DNA of 64,000 nucleotides from Molossus alvarezi (taxonomy: Eukaryota > Chordata > Mammalia > Chiroptera > Molossidae). A model generated the notes under the pieces. The model did no database searches. It was given only the letters and a program-made list of their open reading frames with translations, and was not told where the DNA came from. The stretch spans positions 8,122,001-8,186,000 of the forward strand of contig CM073899.1 in assembly GCA_037176705.1 (NCBI GenBank), written 5' to 3'. Shown in pieces: positions 1-11,778 of this stretch (positions within the stretch are counted from its first letter, which is position 1; each line of letters opens with the position of its first letter). Position numbers and translations under genes: made by a program.

Positions 1-243
1 CCAGCCGAGGTGTCCCCCTGATTTTTATCTGCCACACGTGGGTTTGGAACCAACCTCTTCGCCTCCTCCCTCCTACCAGTCTCCATGGGGCTTATCCTTT
101 AATTTCGTAGTTGTAGGATGTTCATTCAGCTTGATGTCAGGTGGTTCTGAATGATGGTTGTTTTGTAGTTTAGTTTTTTGTAGTTAGATGTGGTTGTGGG
201 AAAAGGTGATACTGCAGTTACCTACGCTGCTATCTTGACCATT
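1..243 (-). mobile_element. 5' end of a young L1/half-L1, cut by window start
   Basis: This stretch lines up almost base for base with 62979-63210, the 5'UTR end of the half-L1 near the right edge; both share TCCTTTAATTTCGTAGTTG and the words around GGTGGTTCTGAATGATGG. The element reads on the minus strand, so its 5' end is near 243, where it abuts older L1 sequence. The rest lies outside the window, so I cannot tell whether it is a half-L1 or a normal L1. Confidence 0.7.
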
Positions 244-1505
244 CCAAACACCATTTATTGAATAGGCCATCATACCCCATTGTATATTCTTGCCTACTTT
301 GTCAAATATTAACTGACTGTATAGGTATGGATTCATTTCTGGCCTCTTCATTCTGTTCTATAAAACTATATCTCTTTTTATGCCTGCATCATGTTGTTTT
401 GATTATTATGGTATTGTAGTATAATTTGATATTAGGTAGGGTGATTCCTCCAACTTTGTTTTTCTTTCTCAAGATGGCTGTTGCTATTCAGGGTCTTTTT
501 GTGGTTTCATATAAATTTTTGGAATATTTGTTCTATTTCTGTCAGAATCACCATTGGTATTTTGATAGAAATTACTTTGAATCTACAGATTGCTTTGGTT
601 AATATGGACATTTTAACAATGTTAATTCTTCCTATTCATGAGCATGATGTATGCTTCCATTTATTTGTAGCTTCTTCAATTTCTTTCTTCAGTGTATTAT
701 AATATTCTCAGTGCATGTCTTGTAAAAACAGAATAGAATTTACCCCTAAGTATTTTTTTTTTTTTATGCACTAGTAAATGAGATTGTTTTCTTAGTTTCA
801 CCTCCTGATAATTCATTTTTGGTGTACAGAAGTGTAACCAATTTCTAAAGATTTATTTTGTATCCTTTTATTTTACCGAATTTATTTCTCAGTTTGAGTA
901 GGTTTTTGGTTGTCTCTTTAGGGTTCTCTATACAAAATGTCATATAATCTGCAAATAATGACAATTTTACTTCTTCCTTTCAAATTTGGATGCACTTTAT
1001 TTTTTCTTCTTGTTTGAGTGCTGTGGCTAGGGCTTTCAGTACTATGTTGAATAAGAATGGTAAAAGTGGAAATCTCTGTCTTATTCCTGATCTTAGGAAA
1101 ATGCTTTTAGTTTTTCTCCATTGAGTATGATATACCTGTGGGATTGTGATATATGGCCATCATGATGTTGAGATATGTTCCCTCTATTCCCACTTTGCTG
1201 AGAATTTTATCACAAATGAGTGCTGGATTTTGTTGAAAGCTTTTTCTGCATCTATTGATATCACCATATCATTTTTATCCTTAATTTTGTTTATGTGATG
1301 TAACACACTAATTGATTTGTGAATATTGTATCAAGCTTGTATGCCAGGAACAAATTCCTCTTGATCATGGTGTATGATATTTTTAATGTATTGCTACATT
1401 CAATTTGTTAATATTTTGTTGAACATTTTAGCATCTATGTTCATAAGGGATATAAGCTTATAATTTTCTTTCTTTGTAGTGTCTTTATCTGGTTTTGTAT
1501 TTAGG
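244..1505 (-). mobile_element. Old L1 fragment, ORF2 reverse-transcriptase part
   Basis: Read on the minus strand this is L1 ORF2, from the reverse-transcriptase fingers/palm into the thumb region. It is colinear with 20420-20850 of the L1 at 19.1-22.4 kb and with the antisense of L1-B around 38.9-40.1 kb. The reading frame is destroyed by many stops. The 3' half is displaced by the younger element at 1-243, and the 5' side stops near 1505. It belongs to an older subfamily than L1-A/B. Confidence 0.8.
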
Positions 1506-2028
1506 ATATGCTGTTTTTCTAATTTAAATGATTTTAGTTAACCAAAGCATTTATATAAAAACAGTGATTCTGTATTACATTTTATAAAGATAACTTCTCA
1601 TTTCCTATATCATTAAAGACTTCTATTGAAATAAGAAGTATAGGTATGAAATTTTGAAATTTAATATGTAAACTGGCAAATATAATCTTGGACATATTGA
1701 CATTTTATGACAATTATCTTAATTTTCCATATTTATAAGTCACATAAAGTAAAACAAACTATTGATTAAAATTCAGGATATAAATGAAGAAGGATGGAGA
1801 CCATGAAAACTTTAACATGCAAAAATACCTAAACAAAGGAACTGTAGCATCTATAGAGAAAAAGGAAAATTATATGCCCCCAAAGAGTGAAAGATAATAC
1901 ACATACACCAAAAAGGAAAAAAGAAATACAAATGAGTCAAAATAAACTTAGTTCAGTGTACAATTTTTTCTAGATATGGTGGTATATTAAAAACTTACGA
2001 AGTCACTTTAAAACTAATTTTAATATTT
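1506..2028. other. Unassigned AT-rich intergenic DNA
   Basis: I see no ORF, repeat family or RNA gene here; the sequence is AT-rich with scattered stops in all frames. Confidence 0.5.
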
Positions 2029-2229
2029 GTTTTATTGATTTTAGAGAGTGAGGGTAAGGTAGAGATTGAAACAATGATGAGAGAGAAACCAATTGGCTGC
2101 CTCCGGTTGCCACCTACTGGAGACTGAGCCTGCAACCCCGGCATGTGCCCTGACTGGGAATCAGCCTGTAACCCCCTTGGTGCCTGAATGAGGCTCAATC
2201 AACTTAGCAACACTGGGCTGGCCAGGGCC
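2029..2229 (-). mobile_element. Ves SINE (TTTTATTGATTTTAGAGAG-tail type)
   Basis: On the minus strand it starts with the degraded tRNA-like head (GGCCAGCCCAGTG near 2228) and ends in the antisense of TTTTATTGATTTTAGAGAG at 2029. The middle keeps the CAGGGCACATGCC block typical of this Ves type. It is diverged and no clean target duplication is readable. Confidence 0.85.
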
Positions 2230-4942
2230 ACCTTAGAGTTAAGCATCAAATCAATGTCTGTCCAAGTTTATATATCAAAATATTGTGTAATATGTCTATT
2301 TCTACATTTTGGCTGTCAGTACTGTCCAAAATGTTTTAAATAACTATATATTAATTTTATAACTTGAAAACAACAAAGTTACATCTATCACTAAAAAATG
2401 ATAAAATGTAGTTATAAACATTTAAAATAAAAACTACTGAAACATATTAATTATTTTGATAAAGGATATGGTATGAGACAATGTGCATAGAGGAAAAATA
2501 AATAAGCAACAACAAAAACAGCTTTGAAAAAAATGACCAAATAATCATTGTTTCAATCCGAAGTCTCCTCTCTCTAACATGTATATATAAATATACATAT
2601 ATATGCTTATGTGTGTATATATACACACAAAACATTATTGATATTTTTAGTCACATCTTCAACTGTTTCATTTCTAAATGAATATATACCTAAGTTAGCA
2701 TTGTACAAGTGTGGGCAAAGTTGTCATACAAAGAAAAAGGCAATTTAAATATTTCATGCAACTATGAAAGTACATAAGAGTAAAAACATGAAATTCCATA
2801 GAATATTGGTTTACATGGTTACACCAGTGGTTACTAATATTTAATTAGTAAATTATTATTTATTCATAGCAACGTCTTATTTTCATTTTAGAATTTCCTT
2901 TTTTTTTTTTTTTTTCTCACTGTGTTACAACCATAAATGTAAACCTGTACCTAAAACTCTGGTCTTAGTCATTCTTGTTTCCCATTTCTGAGGCACAAAC
3001 CGATAAAATCAAAAAAATATTAAATGGTTTGTGATCCAAGATTTTCTGTATTTTCTGTTTAGCCAACTATATGTGTTTAATCTGACTAGATTTGTTATTT
3101 TTGCTTTTCTGAGTGATGTAATAGATTCACAAGGAGAAAATAAATATAAGTAATGAACGGTTTGGAAGAGAAATGTTTTTCTATGAAGTCATAACAGAAA
3201 GAAAGAGTAAAACTTACAGATATTTTCACAACACCTGCAAGAATAAAATTTATAAACAGCACAAATCAAATGAAATCTCTTTTCCGTTCTTACAAAAGGT
3301 TCTCTTTATTCAATATTGATAGCTAAGGGATGTCGCCTTTTGGTGCCTTTATGTAGCTCAAATGTGTCTTTTCCTAGTTACTTTTCTTTGTAGAAAAATC
3401 TGTGCCTGTTTCTAACCATACTGTGTAAAAAGACTGTAAAATGCAGCATTTTGCTTTCAATATAATAAAGAACTTATCAGAAACTCTCAATTGTGCTCCT
3501 ACTTGTATTTTTTTTTTCTCATGATGTCCCCAGAATTGTTTTTGTTTTTTCACCTATGGAAAAAAAAGAATAACATACATAAAGGAAAATGTACATTTAC
3601 TGCCAAGAAGACGTTCTATTGGTTTAATACTGCTTCAATGAGAATAAAGTAAAGCATTTTTGTCAACATTAAAAAGGATATTAGAATTATCTGTAGATAA
3701 ATCATTCCACGACTATAAACATGTTTATGTAATGATTTCAAAAGCATTTTATCATTTATTGTTATAATAATTCTGTGTGACATCCCATTCCAAAGCTCAG
3801 TTGTTCCAAACAGCTATTATTTGTTCTTGTTCACACAACTGTGTGTTGGCTGATCTATGATTAGGCTGGGCTGGTATCCAACTTCAGGTTGGGCACAGGT
3901 GCCTCCACATGTCTGTGACAACCTTAGTCAGTGGGCTACCTGATTCATGTCCTTCTCAAGCTGATGACAGTTGTAAACTGAGCCTTTTCTTTTATTATAT
4001 CTGCTAACATTCCACTGGAAAAACACCGGCTCCAACATCAACAGGGATGGGAACAAACAGACTCCATTTCTTGAAGGAGAAACTATGCATTCACACAGAA
4101 AAGCACATGGGTAAATGAGGCTAAAATGAAGGCACTGTAACAAGCATGTTGCATATGACAGTATATAATACATAATTTTATATCACACATCATTATAACA
4201 ATGTACATATATATTCATAAGAAAGATATTCTGGCATCTTTCCCTGCAACTATAATGCATCAAACTGTTAGTATCATTAAATAAACAGCTGTCTACACAA
4301 CTCATACATGGTAAGTTTTCTTGTACAGGTATCAGTCAACCTATTTCAGGTGGGTTGCCATGCTTTCACAAGGAGCCTAGCATGTAGTGATTGCTCTGCT
4401 CTATGACATTATCTCACTGTGTCTCTTAGACACTTTTCCTGACATCTGTCCAAGTCAAGTAAGAGAGCTGAGATCTTAAATTCTATCAGATTTTATGATT
4501 GTCAAAGAGGAATAATTCTCTGAGAATTTGAAGACATTCATTTTGCTCCAATAGCTATTCAGCGAACCCCCCATGTCAGCTACATCTGTTTTTGGTTTTG
4601 CTGCATAATGCATGTTATAACAGCATATATATTACAATTTTAGTTTTAGAGAAAAGTTGTGATTACTAGACACCTATAAATAATTGACAATTCTTTGAAT
4701 ATTCTGTAAGAAATTTAGATATTCCAGTGCTAAATGCATGTATATAATTTTTATTAGAGCTATATATGATAAATAGTATACATTTAAAAGAACAATTAAT
4801 AATTTTAATTACCATTTTTATAATTATAAAATTAATTTATTTGAAGCACAAACTAAAACCATCCTTTCTGTAGTCTTAAAAATTCTGTTGCATATTAAAT
4901 GTGCAAATCTGATGAGAGAAAACTATAAAATCACATGCTGTT
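2230..4942. other. Unassigned AT-rich intergenic DNA
   Basis: Long stretch without a supportable gene. It holds a TA/CA-rich stretch at 2579-2632 and a T-run at 2899-2915. The part around 3790-4060 has wording reminiscent of ancient mammalian LTR repeats (GGCTGGGCTGG, then AACATTCCACTGG), too decayed to name. Nothing else is recognisable. Confidence 0.5.
2899..2915. repeat. T homopolymer run
   Basis: Seventeen consecutive T with no adjoining recognisable element; it could be the tail remnant of a lost minus-strand retrocopy. Confidence 0.8.
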
Positions 4943-4956
4943 AAAAAGTAAATACT

Positions 4957-5193
4957 TTGCTCTGGCCAGTTTGGCTCAGCGGTTAGAGCATTGTCCCATG
5001 GACCAAAGAGTTGCAGGTTCAATTCTGGTCAAGAGCATGTGCCTCAGTTGTGGTTTGGTCCCTGGCCCTGGTCGTGGTCATGCAGAAGGCATCAGGTCGA
5101 TGTGTCTTTCTCATGTTGAAGTTTCTCTCTCTCCTACCCCCCACCCACTCTATCTTAAGATAAATGGAAAAATATCCTCCAATGAGGATTAAA
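4957..5193 (+). mobile_element. Ves SINE (hairpin-tail type)
   Basis: tRNA-like head with A-box words (GGCTCAGCGGTTAGAGC), then a pyrimidine-rich middle and the 3' end ATCCTCCAATGAGGATT plus A-run. It is flanked by a direct repeat AAAAAGTAAATACT at 4943-4956 and 5194-5207, a target-site duplication. Full length, plus strand. Confidence 0.93.
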
Positions 5194-5207
5194 AAAAAGT
5201 AAATACT

Positions 5208-5855
5208 AATATGATTCATTATTATAACAAATATTTATTATTTCTGATATTGAAATGTTCAAAAATTATATTTTTAAAGATAACTTAAACAGTCTAGAAA
5301 AACCATGGTTTCCAAAAATTGAGGACTGAAAAATACACACACAGAAATGCATTTATAAAGAAAGAGATTATAGGAAAGGAAGACACACTTTAATAGCTGA
5401 TAAAGTATAAGACAAGTATTAATTGTACACATGTCACCTATGCAATGTGCTGGGTATAAAATATGATTATAAAACATATCTCTTAACTTTCAAAGAACTT
5501 ATTGTGGGGTTTAAGACTATGTGGGAATTAACAGAACACTGTATGAAATATTTTAACATGTACACATATAGGGCTTTTACCATATTAGTTGGGCCCAGTA
5601 TGGAGAGGGTTAATCAATAAATAACCCCCAGGTTAATGCTTTATTATAAAAACCAATTACATCAAGTAAAACTGTTTATTGGATTATTTACCCCATAGAG
5701 CAAATGACTACAGAACTGATAAAACCTGATTGACTTCTCTTCATTCACAGGCTCAGGGCCTTGGGAATGTTTGGGTGATTTCTCGCTGTACAGATACCAC
5801 GGATCCAGTGTCTAATCCCACAACCTGTGCTTCCTTTATATTATAATACATATTC
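5208..5855. other. Unassigned AT-rich intergenic DNA
   Basis: I see nothing recognisable here. Short ORFs on both strands have no family resemblance and no coding signature. Confidence 0.45.
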
Positions 5856-5866
5856 AGGCATTAATT

Positions 5867-5976
5867 AATTAATTTATTTATTAATTTGTGGTACGTGCCC
5901 CTAGCGGGAACCGAACCCAGGACTCTCTGGTCCGCAGGCTGATGCTCCAACCGCCAAGCAAAACCGGCCAGGGCCT
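5867..5976 (-). mobile_element. Head-only short Ves SINE
   Basis: Minus-strand copy containing only the tRNA-like part: from GGCCGGTTTTGCTTGGCGG to CGCTAGGGGCACGTACC, then an AT-rich tail of TTAA/TTTA units. Flanked by AGGCATTAATT at 5856-5866 and 5977-5987. The whole 3' body of a normal Ves is missing although the target duplication is intact, so it was inserted in this short form. Confidence 0.85.
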
Positions 5977-5994
5977 AGGCATTAATTTAAAAAT

Positions 5995-6400
5995 TCTATT
6001 CATTTTTCTATTGTTGCCTTAACAAATCCCACATACTTAGTATCTTATAACCCATTTCTTCGCTCACAGTATTCTTGGTTAAAAGTCTAGCCCAGAGTGA
6101 CTGGATTCTCTGTGTAGGGTCTCACAGAGTTGAAATCAAGTTGTGGGTGAGTACTGCCATTCTCATCTGAGGCTCCGGGTCCTCTTTCCAAGCTCCCTGG
6201 TATGGGCAGAATTCAATCTCTGTCCATCTTTTCCAAGTGGCCCCTCCATCTTCACCCCAGGTGGAGCCCTCTGCTTGGATTTCTCTCCCTCCTCTTCTGT
6301 GATTGCACCGTGCCCACCCAGGCTGTTCTTATTACATTCCTAAGTTTCAGGGATTAGCGCATAGGCATCTTTGAGGTCCTATAGTCTATTTTCTACAAAC
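5995..6400. mobile_element. Ancient LTR-like repeat (MaLR type, tentative)
   Basis: The order of landmarks (GTTGCCTTAACAAATCCCACA, a C/T-rich middle, GTGATTGCACCGTGCCCACC, TTTCAGGGATTAGCGCATAGGCATCTTTG) resembles an ancient mammalian LTR repeat I associate with the MaLR group. Family assignment is from memory only. Confidence 0.4.
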
Positions 6401-7091
6401 ATTCAACATCCTCTCTCTAACATGAAAATCTGTGTGAAGAAAGGTAAATGTGCCTCTGAAAAGTATGTCAAGTATTGGAAGTCCTTAGCTCATTGTAGAT
6501 TTTCTTTCTTAGAAGACAATTCATCATGGGCTCGTAGGAAAATAATACAAGCAGAATGTTTGCAACCCACTTTTGGGTGAGAGAGCAATACATCCATTCG
6601 GCTTAAGGAAGGTGGCAGATGGTAAGCGTTCCTTCTTTTTCACTCAGGGAGGACACAGAAGTCGACTCTGTGCTGGTGTGCAGCACATGATGAAAGGGAA
6701 TGCTTTTCTTGAAGGCTGTGATTTGGGGCATTTAAGTTTAATTATAATTGTAAGCCTAAACCTTTTACCATGACTGCTTATAGCCCACAATTTGACTTGT
6801 TTAATAGGGCAGGGAGTGGATGGGTGGACCAGAGCCAAGATTAAGAGGGGCAGGTAAGGAGTAAAAGGGAATATTACTCCACCCCATCTCCTTACAAAGG
6901 TTCCTTGACACAGGCTCCAGGATGTTTTGGGAGAAAGGGAAAGATTTAAATCATTTTTGTGGCTGAGTTTTGGAATTAGATTAAACTCTGAATAATTAAA
7001 TGTGACTGCTGAAAATTTATGGAATCTTCATAGGATGTAATAGGAACAGCAAAGGGAGATTCAGCATGCCATTAAAAATAAAAATAATCAT
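6401..7091. other. Unassigned intergenic DNA
   Basis: No repeat or gene is recognisable. Several overlapping 60-70 codon ORFs on both strands look like chance. Confidence 0.45.
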
Positions 7092-7178
7092 GCCCTGGCC
7101 AGTTTGGCTTAGCGGTTGGAGCGTCGGCCTGTGGACCAGAGAGTCCCAGGTTCGGTTCTCGCTAGGGGAACGTAACCC
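7092..7178 (+). mobile_element. Head-only short Ves SINE
   Basis: Plus-strand tRNA-like head, GCCCTGGCCAGTTTGGCTTAG through the B-box region to CGCTAGGGGAACGTAACC, then CCCAAAAA. It stops at the same internal point as the copy at 5867-5976 and shares the CTAGGGG variant where full-length copies usually have CTAAGGG. A near-match target duplication (AAAATAATCAT / AAAAGTAATCAT) flanks it. Confidence 0.82.
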
Positions 7179-8034
7179 CCAAAAAGTAATCATCATAATA
7201 AAAATATGATTTAAGGTCATCATCAGGTAGATTGGGAAGGTGTGGAAAGTCCAAAGGGATCAGTGATTTCTATCAGCTTTAGGAAAACAGGAAGCAAAGG
7301 CGGATTTATGTAGAGAATGTGTACATGGAGTCATGACAGAACACATGCCTTAGTACTGAGGAGGCATGATGTGTAAATGTCACATATAAAAGAGAGAGAG
7401 GACCGTGTAATGGGATGGAGAGAGGGAAAAACAAGGGGAGGAAGAGAGAAAGTAAGAGAGAACAAGGCCCAGAATATTTACCTATGTAGGTTAGAAATGG
7501 GCTACAGAGAGTGCCACCCATGCCAAGCCAGAGAATGACAGAAAAAAACTGAATTTAACTGATTTAAACAACCAGGTGTTGTGTGTGGTCTTTTGTAAGG
7601 CTCTCTGGTAAATATTTAGAATTTTGAAGATGTCGGTTACCCTCAGGGGTCAAAGCTCAGTATGTATTGAACTACGGCAGTATCCCTGCAAACAGCCATA
7701 GTCAGTGCAGCATGGCGCAGCTAGAATGGGGAGTGGAGCTGCAGCGTTTCACTCAACGTGAAGCTCTGCTTAGTGAAGGCTGGGAGTCCAACAGCATTGT
7801 TCCACCTCTGCTGACCACCAGGGTAACCGCAGCCAAGCTCCACCATGTCTCTGAAGCTCAATTTCCAAAAGTCGTGTGAAGATAAAGCTAGCATAATATA
7901 AGAAAGACACCTAGAACATGTGGTCACTAAACACACATTATGTGCCTTCTTTGCTAATGTTCTGTTTTATCATTACAACCTGCACCTGTGCTAATTAGCC
8001 TCTGAGGCAGCGCACGATGGTCCTAGAACCCAAG
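7179..8034. other. Unassigned DNA with possible MIR trace
   Basis: Mostly unrecognised. Around 7930-8020 the wording (ATTATGTGCC, TTTTATCATTACAACC, CTGAGGCAG, GAACCCAAG) hints at a decayed antisense MIR, not strong enough to list separately. Confidence 0.35.
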
Positions 8035-8039
8035 CCCTT

Positions 8040-8435
8040 CTGTAGTTCCTTCCATGGAGTGTAAGCTAGACCAGCAACTCATTTCTAAGAAACAATTGGG
8101 CAGAGGTGTTAGAAAGCCACCTACTGGATTAGGTCATCAAAAGGGGTGGCTTTTGCCTGGGAACCCTCTCCACACTCTCCCCCACTCTCTCAGATTCCTT
8201 ACCAAAAGGGAGCAAACTGCCATGGTGTAAGCAGCCTGATGAAGTCCAGGGGACAGAGAACTGGTATCTCTAGCAACATCCCGGAAAGATCCGAACCTAC
8301 CAGCAACCAGGTGCGTAAGCTTGGAAGCAGATTTGTCATTCCTTGGTGAGTACTGAGATTGCAAACCCACACGACACCTTATCTGCAACTGCATGAGAGG
8401 CTTTGAGAAAGAGGCACCCAGTGAAACTATGCTTG
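8040..8435 (+). mobile_element. Ancient MaLR-like LTR fragment, copy 1
   Basis: The segment with CATCCCGGAAAGATC, AAGCTTGGAAGCAGA, CACGACACCTTATCTGCAAC and GAAAGAGGCACCCAG matches the 3' half of an ancient mammalian LTR as I remember it. A second copy with the same landmarks follows at 8800-9290. Confidence 0.5.
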
Positions 8436-8439
8436 GATT

Positions 8440-8780
8440 TTTTTTTTAAACTTATATTTATGGTTGAATGTATTACAGATGTCCTCCCTTTTTAATAAAG
8501 TCTGGTGGAAATCTTCTGAATAAGTTCAAGGTGCTGATTTTTCTTCAGTCTATTTTCCAAAGAAAACCTATATTCCGAGTCTTTGAAAATATTCTACATC
8601 TCTTCTTTGTATTTATACTCATAGAAAGATCAATTTATCTTATGGGGATTAATGACAAAAATTGCTTAAGTGACCAAATATTTATTCACATACAAATATA
8701 TTATCAAAGAATTATCAAACAATGTTTCAGTGATGTTACTTCATTTTAAATTCAAATTACTGTTAGTACTTGTTGCTGAC
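8440..8780. other. AT-rich spacer between two LTR-like copies
   Basis: Begins with a T-run at 8440 and a short motif (GTATTACAGATGTCC) seen in the antisense of the L1 3'UTRs here. The rest is unassigned. It contains a 93-codon ORF that resembles nothing. Confidence 0.4.
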
Positions 8781-8799
8781 AAACTTAAAGATAAGATCC

Positions 8800-9290
8800 C
8801 ATGAAACTCACCTCCAGGTATTTACACTTTTGTGTAATGGTGTTCACATCCTTCCATGTGGACAGAAACTATGACTTATTTCTAACCAATAAAACATGGT
8901 AAAGGTACCAGGATGTTAATTCTACGACTATGCTATGTTACATAATATTCTGCCTTAGTAAATAGACCTAGAGACTTGGCAGACTTGCTTTTGGAGAATC
9001 CCACATGGCAAGGAGCTGCAGGGGTCCTTTAGCAACTGGGAGTGGCTTCTGGCTTATGTCCAACAAAAGCTGAAGCCTCCAGTCATATAATCACAAAAAA
9101 ATGAACTCTATCAACAACCTGATGAACTTCGAAGCAGATCCTACCCTAAATTAAGTCTTCAGATGAAAATGCAGCCTAGCAACAACTTGATTGACACTCC
9201 AAGGAGAAGAATCAACTAAGCCACACCTAGACTTCTACAATTATGAAATACTAAATATGTGCTATTTTAAGTGCATTTTGGTGATCATTC
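8800..9290 (+). mobile_element. Ancient MaLR-like LTR fragment, copy 2
   Basis: Shows the ordered landmarks CATGGCAAGGAGCTG, GAAGCAGATCCTACCC, AGTCTTCAGATGAAAATGCAGCC and AACTAAGCCACACC, then a short AT-rich end, matching the same LTR class as 8040-8435 in the same orientation. Very old and diverged. Confidence 0.5.
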
Positions 9291-10254
9291 GATACACACC
9301 CCCCAAAAAACACCTGATAGAAAGACTACAGCAATAGATTCCAAAGATATTTTTGCTTAGCTATATTACCAATTCAAAGCAATTTTGTCAAAGCCAAGCA
9401 TAGTTTTTAGATGTTTCTAAAAAATACAAAAAATATTATGTCTATCAACTTTTTTTTTAACTTTAATCATGTGGCAAGAATAACTCTTTAGCATAGTGGA
9501 GGACATTTTACTCTCTTTATAGCTAAGAATAATGATTATTTTGATTTTAGCAGTTCCAGTTATATTATCAACATTTAATAATTGTTATTAGTTGTAATCC
9601 TGTGACCAAAACAAAAAAAATTCCTAAGCATATCAAAGTTCTTCCTAATTTCAAGTCTCATTACTTATAATATTATTGAGAGCTGCTAGTTACTGAATAT
9701 CTATTTTATTCCAGTGGTGTTCAGTGACAAAAGAAAAAAATAGTCTGAAATATCCTAAATGAAAGTACAGTAGGTCAGAGAGCAGAAGGAAGAGACAAGA
9801 AAGGTTAAACAATTAACAACTGCAGGGCAAAACCAACAAAAAACTGTTCACATTCCCAAATGTAGGTTGAAACTTTGGATTTATTTTCAGGTGTTATTTC
9901 CACAAGTATGTGAAGACCACAGCTGAGTGCCCAAACACCAGACACCGCTTCATCTTGCTTATGTGTGACCTTTCTGGACCTTTGCCCACAACCAGTCCTG
10001 TAGAACAAGTGCTTCTTCCTTGAGGACTATGCACATATCCCAGAACTAGCCCATTTCACTTTCTCCCGCCTCCTTTATCTCTAAGCATTTTTAAAAACAA
10101 CTTGCGGCTCTCTCCCCTGCCTGATGTAGAAAGGTGTCCACAGCGCCCGGGCAGCAGACAGGTCTGTGTCCAGCCAGCTGCTGCTGGTTTAGGGTCCCTT
10201 TGGCTCCACAAACACTTTATTTTAGAGAGCGTTAGAACGTTTTTGTTTAACCAC
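9291..10254. other. Unassigned intergenic DNA
   Basis: AT-rich to about 9800, then more GC-rich sequence to 10254. No domain, repeat family or RNA gene is recognisable. Confidence 0.45.
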
Positions 10255-10455
10255 AGGGACTCCACAAACATTCTTTTTAATCCTTAAAATAACCTCACAA
10301 AGAAGATGCTTCTTTTCCCCATACTGTAAATGAGAAAACAAAGTCTGATTTATCATGTAAATTGTTCATCTGTTAAATGAAAGCAGAGGTATTTGTATCC
10401 AAGTTTCTCTGGTTCTAAAACTAGAGGCCTCTTCTCCTTATGGTTCTTCTACACA
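10255..10455 (-). mobile_element. MIR SINE, antisense and decayed
   Basis: Has the MIR word order in antisense: TTAATCCTTAAAATAACCTCACAAAGAAGATGC, CCCCATACTGTAAATGAGAAAAC, and later TATTTGTATCC and TCTGGTTCTAAAAC. This is the conserved core of an ancient mammalian tRNA-derived SINE; divergence is high and the ends are approximate. Confidence 0.6.
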
Positions 10456-10903
10456 GTATTTCTATAACAAATACATACTAACAATAAATGAATAAGACAT
10501 CAGTCCTTAGTTGCTATGCATTAATGATATAAAAAGCTTTATTTTCTAATGGATCAAACAACAGTTATTTCAAGATCTAAGTACAAAAAGACAAAATCTC
10601 TACAAATGTCATTTATTAGAAAAAAATCTGTGTAACAGATTTCTTTGGTTAACTTGTAAGAAGGATAATAATGACCACTCTTTTTTATGCTTCAAATTTA
10701 ATAGTGTTCAGTTGCAGATTTTAATATCCTTTATAACATCTTTCAATTTAACATTTTCTCACTATTGATAATTTTATATTTAAATTCCCACATAGAAAGA
10801 GTAAATAGGGATTTACAAGATAAGTCTGTATTTTATTCTGGATTTATATATTGATTTCAAGGAATCTTAATGTTTCTCATCAATGACTTCAAAAATCCAG
10901 AAG
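10456..10903. other. Unassigned AT-rich DNA
   Basis: No gene or repeat recognised; rich in A/T runs. Confidence 0.45.
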
Positions 10904-11100
10904 AGCCTTAGCTAGTGTGGCTCAGTTGTTGGAGCATTGTCCTGTACACCAAAAGGGGGCCGGTTCGATTACCTGTCAGGGCACATACCCAGGTCGGGGT
11001 GCCTGTGGGAGGCAACCCATTGATCCCTCTCTCTCCCCCACCCCTCTTCTTTCCTTTCTCTCTAAGATCAATAAAAACATTCTCAGGTGAGGATTTAAAA
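10904..11100 (+). mobile_element. Ves SINE, mixed 5' and 3' types
   Basis: The head and middle (GGCTCAGTTGTTGGAGC, CAGGGCACATACCCAGGTCGG) follow the ATTGATTTT-tail type, but the 3' end reads CATTCTCAGGTGAGGATTT, the hairpin tail of the other type. It is either an intermediate subfamily or a chimera. No clear target duplication. Confidence 0.85.
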
Positions 11101-11726
11101 AAAAGCTCAAAGAACTTCTTAATATTATTTTAATCACTTCCATCTACAATATTAACTCAAAATATATTATTTAATAACAAAACAACTGAATTAACATTTA
11201 CCCAATTTTGTAATCCAAATATAATAATGAGAGTAAAATTTAATATTTACCCAAGATGCTGACAGTTCTCTCTCTATTTTTTCCATTGTAATTTAGAAAT
11301 GCTGCCATCTCCTGCTCTATTATAAGACATTACAGTAAATGAGGTGCTGAAACTGTTGGTGTAGGTAGTTAGCTGGTTATCAATAAAGGAAATCAGACAT
11401 CGTTGATCATAATAAACTAGGGAGCAGAGGCCTGCTTGCCTCACCAGGAAGTTACAGCTTCACACACTCCCCAAGAAACCACTGGTCCATTCCCTGCACA
11501 GGACTGGGAGAAGGAACAGAACAAAAAGGGGAAGGTAAGCACATCCATAGTAGGAATCAAAGTAATGATCATAAAGGCCTGTCAGTCTAGCCTGAATAAA
11601 AGGAATAGATTGGCTAGAGAGTGGATCCATCAGAAGCCTGTGAAAACTTGGGAATTTGATCAGTTAGTTTGAAAAGAATCCTTCCCAAGCCTGGGATAAC
11701 ACAATCCCAGCTAATAAAGATCTCTC

Positions 11727-11778
<52 letters not shown>

